From contig NZ_LRBG01000037.1 in NCBI RefSeq assembly GCF_001580545.1, forward strand, positions 434,001 to 498,000: DNA of 64,000 bases. Direction: 5' to 3'. Below, piece by piece: positions 62,171 through 64,000 of this stretch. The notes beneath the pieces were generated by a model. That model was given only the letters and a program-made list of their open reading frames with translations. It had not been told where the DNA came from and did no database searches. Position 1 is the first letter of the stretch; each line of letters begins with the position of its first letter. The position numbers and the translations under genes are program-made. The stretch is from Paraburkholderia monticola (GTDB lineage: Bacteria; Pseudomonadota; Gammaproteobacteria; Burkholderiales; Burkholderiaceae).

Positions 62171-63051
62171 GCATGCCGGTCCCTGTGTGCGTATGGGCGG
62201 TCGGCGCGGAACTCGCCGAAGGGCCGCTGTGGCAGGCCGCGGAAAACGCCGTGTATTTCGTCGATATCAAGGGGCGGCGGATTCATCGGCTGTCCGTCGC
62301 GACGGGCGAACAGCGGACGTGGCAGGCGCCCGATCAACCCGGCTTTCTCGCGCCGCTCGCGGACGGCACCTTCGTGTGCGGGCTGCCAGGCGGCTTGCAT
62401 CGCTTCGATCCGGCCAGCGGTGAGTTCCGCAAGCTCGTCGACGTCGAACCGCATCTGCCGGGCAATCGCCTGAACGATGGGTTCGTCGATGCCCAGGGAC
62501 GCCTGTGGTTCGGCTCGATGGACGACGCGGAAGAGGCACCGAGCGGCACGCTGTATCGCGTGAACGAAAAAGGCGCGGCGCTCGCCCAGGACGACGACTA
62601 CGTCATCACGAACGGTCCGGCGATGAGCCCGGACGGCCGCACGCTCTATCACAACGACACGATGCGGCGCGTGGTCTACGCATTCGACGTCGCCGCGGAC
62701 GGCACGCTGTCCGGCAAGCGCATTTTCGCGGCGATCTCGGGCGACGGCCACCCTGACGGCCTCGCGGTCGATGCGGACGGCTTCGTGTGGGTCGCGCTGT
62801 TCGGCGGCTGGCGCATCGAGCGTTACTCGCCGGCCGGCGAACTGGTCGATCAGGTGCCCCTGCCGTGCGCGAACGTGACGAAGCTCGCGTTCGGCGGCGA
62901 CGATCTGAAAACGGTCTATGTGACGACCGCATGGAAGGGACTGACGGCCGTCGAGCGGCAGCATCAGCCGCAAGCGGGCGGCCTGTTCTCGTTCCGCGCG
63001 CCGGTGGCGGGCCAGCCTCAGGCCCGCTGCACGGTGGGTTTCGGGCGCTAG
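62167..63051 (+). CDS. xylC: Xylonolactonase (SMP-30/gluconolactonase family)
   Basis: A 294-residue beta-propeller lactonase. Metal ligands expected for SMP-30 are present: Glu18 (AEGPLW), Asn149 (TNGPAMSP) and Asp197 (HPDGLAVD). Substrate-side residues Arg101 and Asn103 in NRLNDGF are also typical. The ATG overlaps the dehydrogenase stop (ATGA), so the two enzymes are made together. It hydrolyses xylonolactone to xylonate, corresponding to Caulobacter XylC. Xylonate dehydratase and later enzymes are not in the window and may lie beyond the right edge or elsewhere. Confidence 0.87.
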   Translation: MSMPVPVCVWAVGAELAEGPLWQAAENAVYFVDIKGRRIHRLSVATGEQRTWQAPDQPGFLAPLADGTFVCGLPGGLHRFDPASGEFRKLVDVEPHLPGNRLNDGFVDAQGRLWFGSMDDAEEAPSGTLYRVNEKGAALAQDDDYVITNGPAMSPDGRTLYHNDTMRRVVYAFDVAADGTLSGKRIFAAISGDGHPDGLAVDADGFVWVALFGGWRIERYSPAGELVDQVPLPCANVTKLAFGGDDLKTVYVTTAWKGLTAVERQHQPQAGGLFSFRAPVAGQPQARCTVGFGR

Positions 63052-63174
63052 CACAATCCAGGCGGCAACACCCGCCGCAAAACGCAACTTTGAGCTTGCA
63101 CAGGTCGCTCCGCGAGGAGCGGCCCGCTATCATGTGCGTTCCGCGACTTTCGCGCATTTGCCCCCATTCCAATC

Positions 63175-64000
63175 ATGACGTCCAGGCCGCCTGTCCCGCC
63201 CCGCATGTCCGATGTCGCCGAACGCGCGGGCGTCTCGAAGATGACCGTGTCGCGCGTGCTGGCGGGCCGCAACGTGTCGCAGGCGACGCGCGAACGCGTG
63301 CAGAAGGTCATTGACGAACTCGGCTACGTCGCCGATGCCGCGGCGGGCGCGCTGTCGTCGGGACGCTCGGAGTTCGTCGCGGTGCTGGTGCCGTCGCTGT
63401 CGAGCTCGAACTTCTCCGACACCGTGCGCGGCCTGACTGCCGCGCTGAGTCCGCATGGTCTGCAACTGCTGCTCGGCGACACGGACTACCGCCTCGAACA
63501 GGAAGAACTGCTGGTGCGCTCGATGCTGCGTCATCAGCCGCGTTGCGTCGCGTTGACGGGCAGCCGGCACACCGAGGCGACGCGCATGCTGTTGCAGCGC
63601 GCCGGCATTCCGGTCGTCGAGATGTGGGATCTGCCCAGCGATCCGATCGATACGGTCGTCGGCTTTTCGAACTCCGCCGCGGCGCGCGCGATGGTCCGGC
63701 ATCTGCACGAGCGCGGCTACCGGCGCATCGGCTTCATCGCCGGCGCGAGCGAGCGCGATCGGCGCGGGCATGACCGGATGCGCGGCTACGTCGCCGAAGT
63801 CAAGGCGCTGGGACTCGGCGAGCCGCGCGTGATCCGGCTCGGCGATTCGCCGATCACGATGAGCCACGGCGGCCCCGCGATCGCCAGGTTGCTCGACATG
63901 TGGCCTGATACCGAGGCCGTGATGTGCGTGAGCGACATGTCGGCGTTCGGCGCGATCATGGAGTGCCATCGGCGCGGGCTGTCGGTGCCGGGCGACATCG
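63175..64000 (+). CDS. LacI-family regulator, gluconate-repressor (GntR)-like, 3' end outside window
   Basis: An open frame of 275 full codons from the ATG at 63175 to the right edge. Helix-turn-helix MSDVAERAGVSKMTVSRVLAGRNVS, hinge ALSSGRSEFVAVLVPSLSSSNFSD, and a ligand domain with GYRRIGFIAGASERDRRG and VMCVSDMSAFGAIMECHRRGLSVPGDI at the edge. It is closest in character to gluconate repressor GntR-type LacI proteins, which bind TGTTACCGGTAACA-like boxes. A sugar acid such as xylonate or its lactone would be a fitting inducer. It follows the lactonase by 123 bases that include a small CGCTCC/GGAGCG hairpin (63106-63121). Confidence 0.9.
   Translation, partial: MTSRPPVPPRMSDVAERAGVSKMTVSRVLAGRNVSQATRERVQKVIDELGYVADAAAGALSSGRSEFVAVLVPSLSSSNFSDTVRGLTAALSPHGLQLLLGDTDYRLEQEELLVRSMLRHQPRCVALTGSRHTEATRMLLQRAGIPVVEMWDLPSDPIDTVVGFSNSAAARAMVRHLHERGYRRIGFIAGASERDRRGHDRMRGYVAEVKALGLGEPRVIRLGDSPITMSHGGPAIARLLDMWPDTEAVMCVSDMSAFGAIMECHRRGLSVPGDI

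Noticed and set aside
63106..63121. CGCTCC/GGAGCG hairpin after xylonolactonase as a terminator
   Set aside because: Only 6 bp and no U-tract follows; kept as a minor structure only.

Overview
The window is GC-rich DNA with strong G/C bias at third codon positions and many 4-base ATGA stop/start overlaps. Gene content (OpcP-type porin, ArcD-ArcA, RepA/ParAB replicon genes, many LacI regulators) points to a betaproteobacterium of the Burkholderia/Paraburkholderia group. A RepA-type initiator, divergent parAB and an iteron-rich intergenic stretch show that the window spans the replication and partition region of a secondary replicon (chromosome 2 or megaplasmid). The species cannot be fixed from the sequence alone.

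Layout. 1-90: start of an amino-acid antiporter running off the left edge. 646-1650: exported alpha/beta hydrolase. 2224-7903: three-gene RND efflux operon (membrane fusion protein, pump, outer membrane factor), all on the minus strand. 9230-11266: large lipoprotein hydrolase. 11267-13334: gene-free stretch ending in twin parS-like palindromes and the parAB terminator. 13335-15517: parB-parA. 15518-16555: origin with 14 iterons of about 17 bp in two opposed arrays. 16556-17968: repA. 17994-20536: GntP-type permease and patatin phospholipase. 21113-23691: GFA-like protein, small exported peptide and two-component system. 24167-28554: arcD-arcA-nhaC. 28839-29177: RcnB-like protein. 29273-34409: GGT-like Ntn hydrolase, MFS, GAF, MFS operon, divergent from a GntR regulator (34622-35308) with matching operators. 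35349-37216: hipBA with an unusually long HipB. 38043-40492: two small envelope proteins and a membrane-anchored hydrolase.

40573-64000 is a xylan/xylo-oligosaccharide utilisation region: GH10 xylanase lipoprotein, BON protein, porin, LacI regulator, a complete sugar ABC importer with a GH1 glycosidase, a PIN-type toxin-antitoxin pair, a second LacI regulator, a second complete ABC importer, a GH3 glycosidase, an NAD-dependent xylose dehydrogenase and a xylonolactonase (first steps of oxidative xylose catabolism), then a GntR-like LacI regulator running off the right edge. In outline: the xylanase cuts the polymer, the porin and the two importers bring in oligomers, the GH1/GH3 enzymes release monomers inside the cell, and dehydrogenase plus lactonase give xylonate. 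Three operator types are visible in this region: TGAAAGCGCTTTCA, TAACGTTA repeats, and GTTAYCGRTAAC-like palindromes.

The most unusual signals are the opposed iteron arrays with the twin palindromes beside parB; a pentose-type promoter/operator duplicated in front of the toxin-antitoxin genes; a PIN toxin lacking one of its usual acidic residues; a HipB with a histone-like basic tail; and an arginine deiminase operon without arcB/arcC but with an NhaC antiporter.
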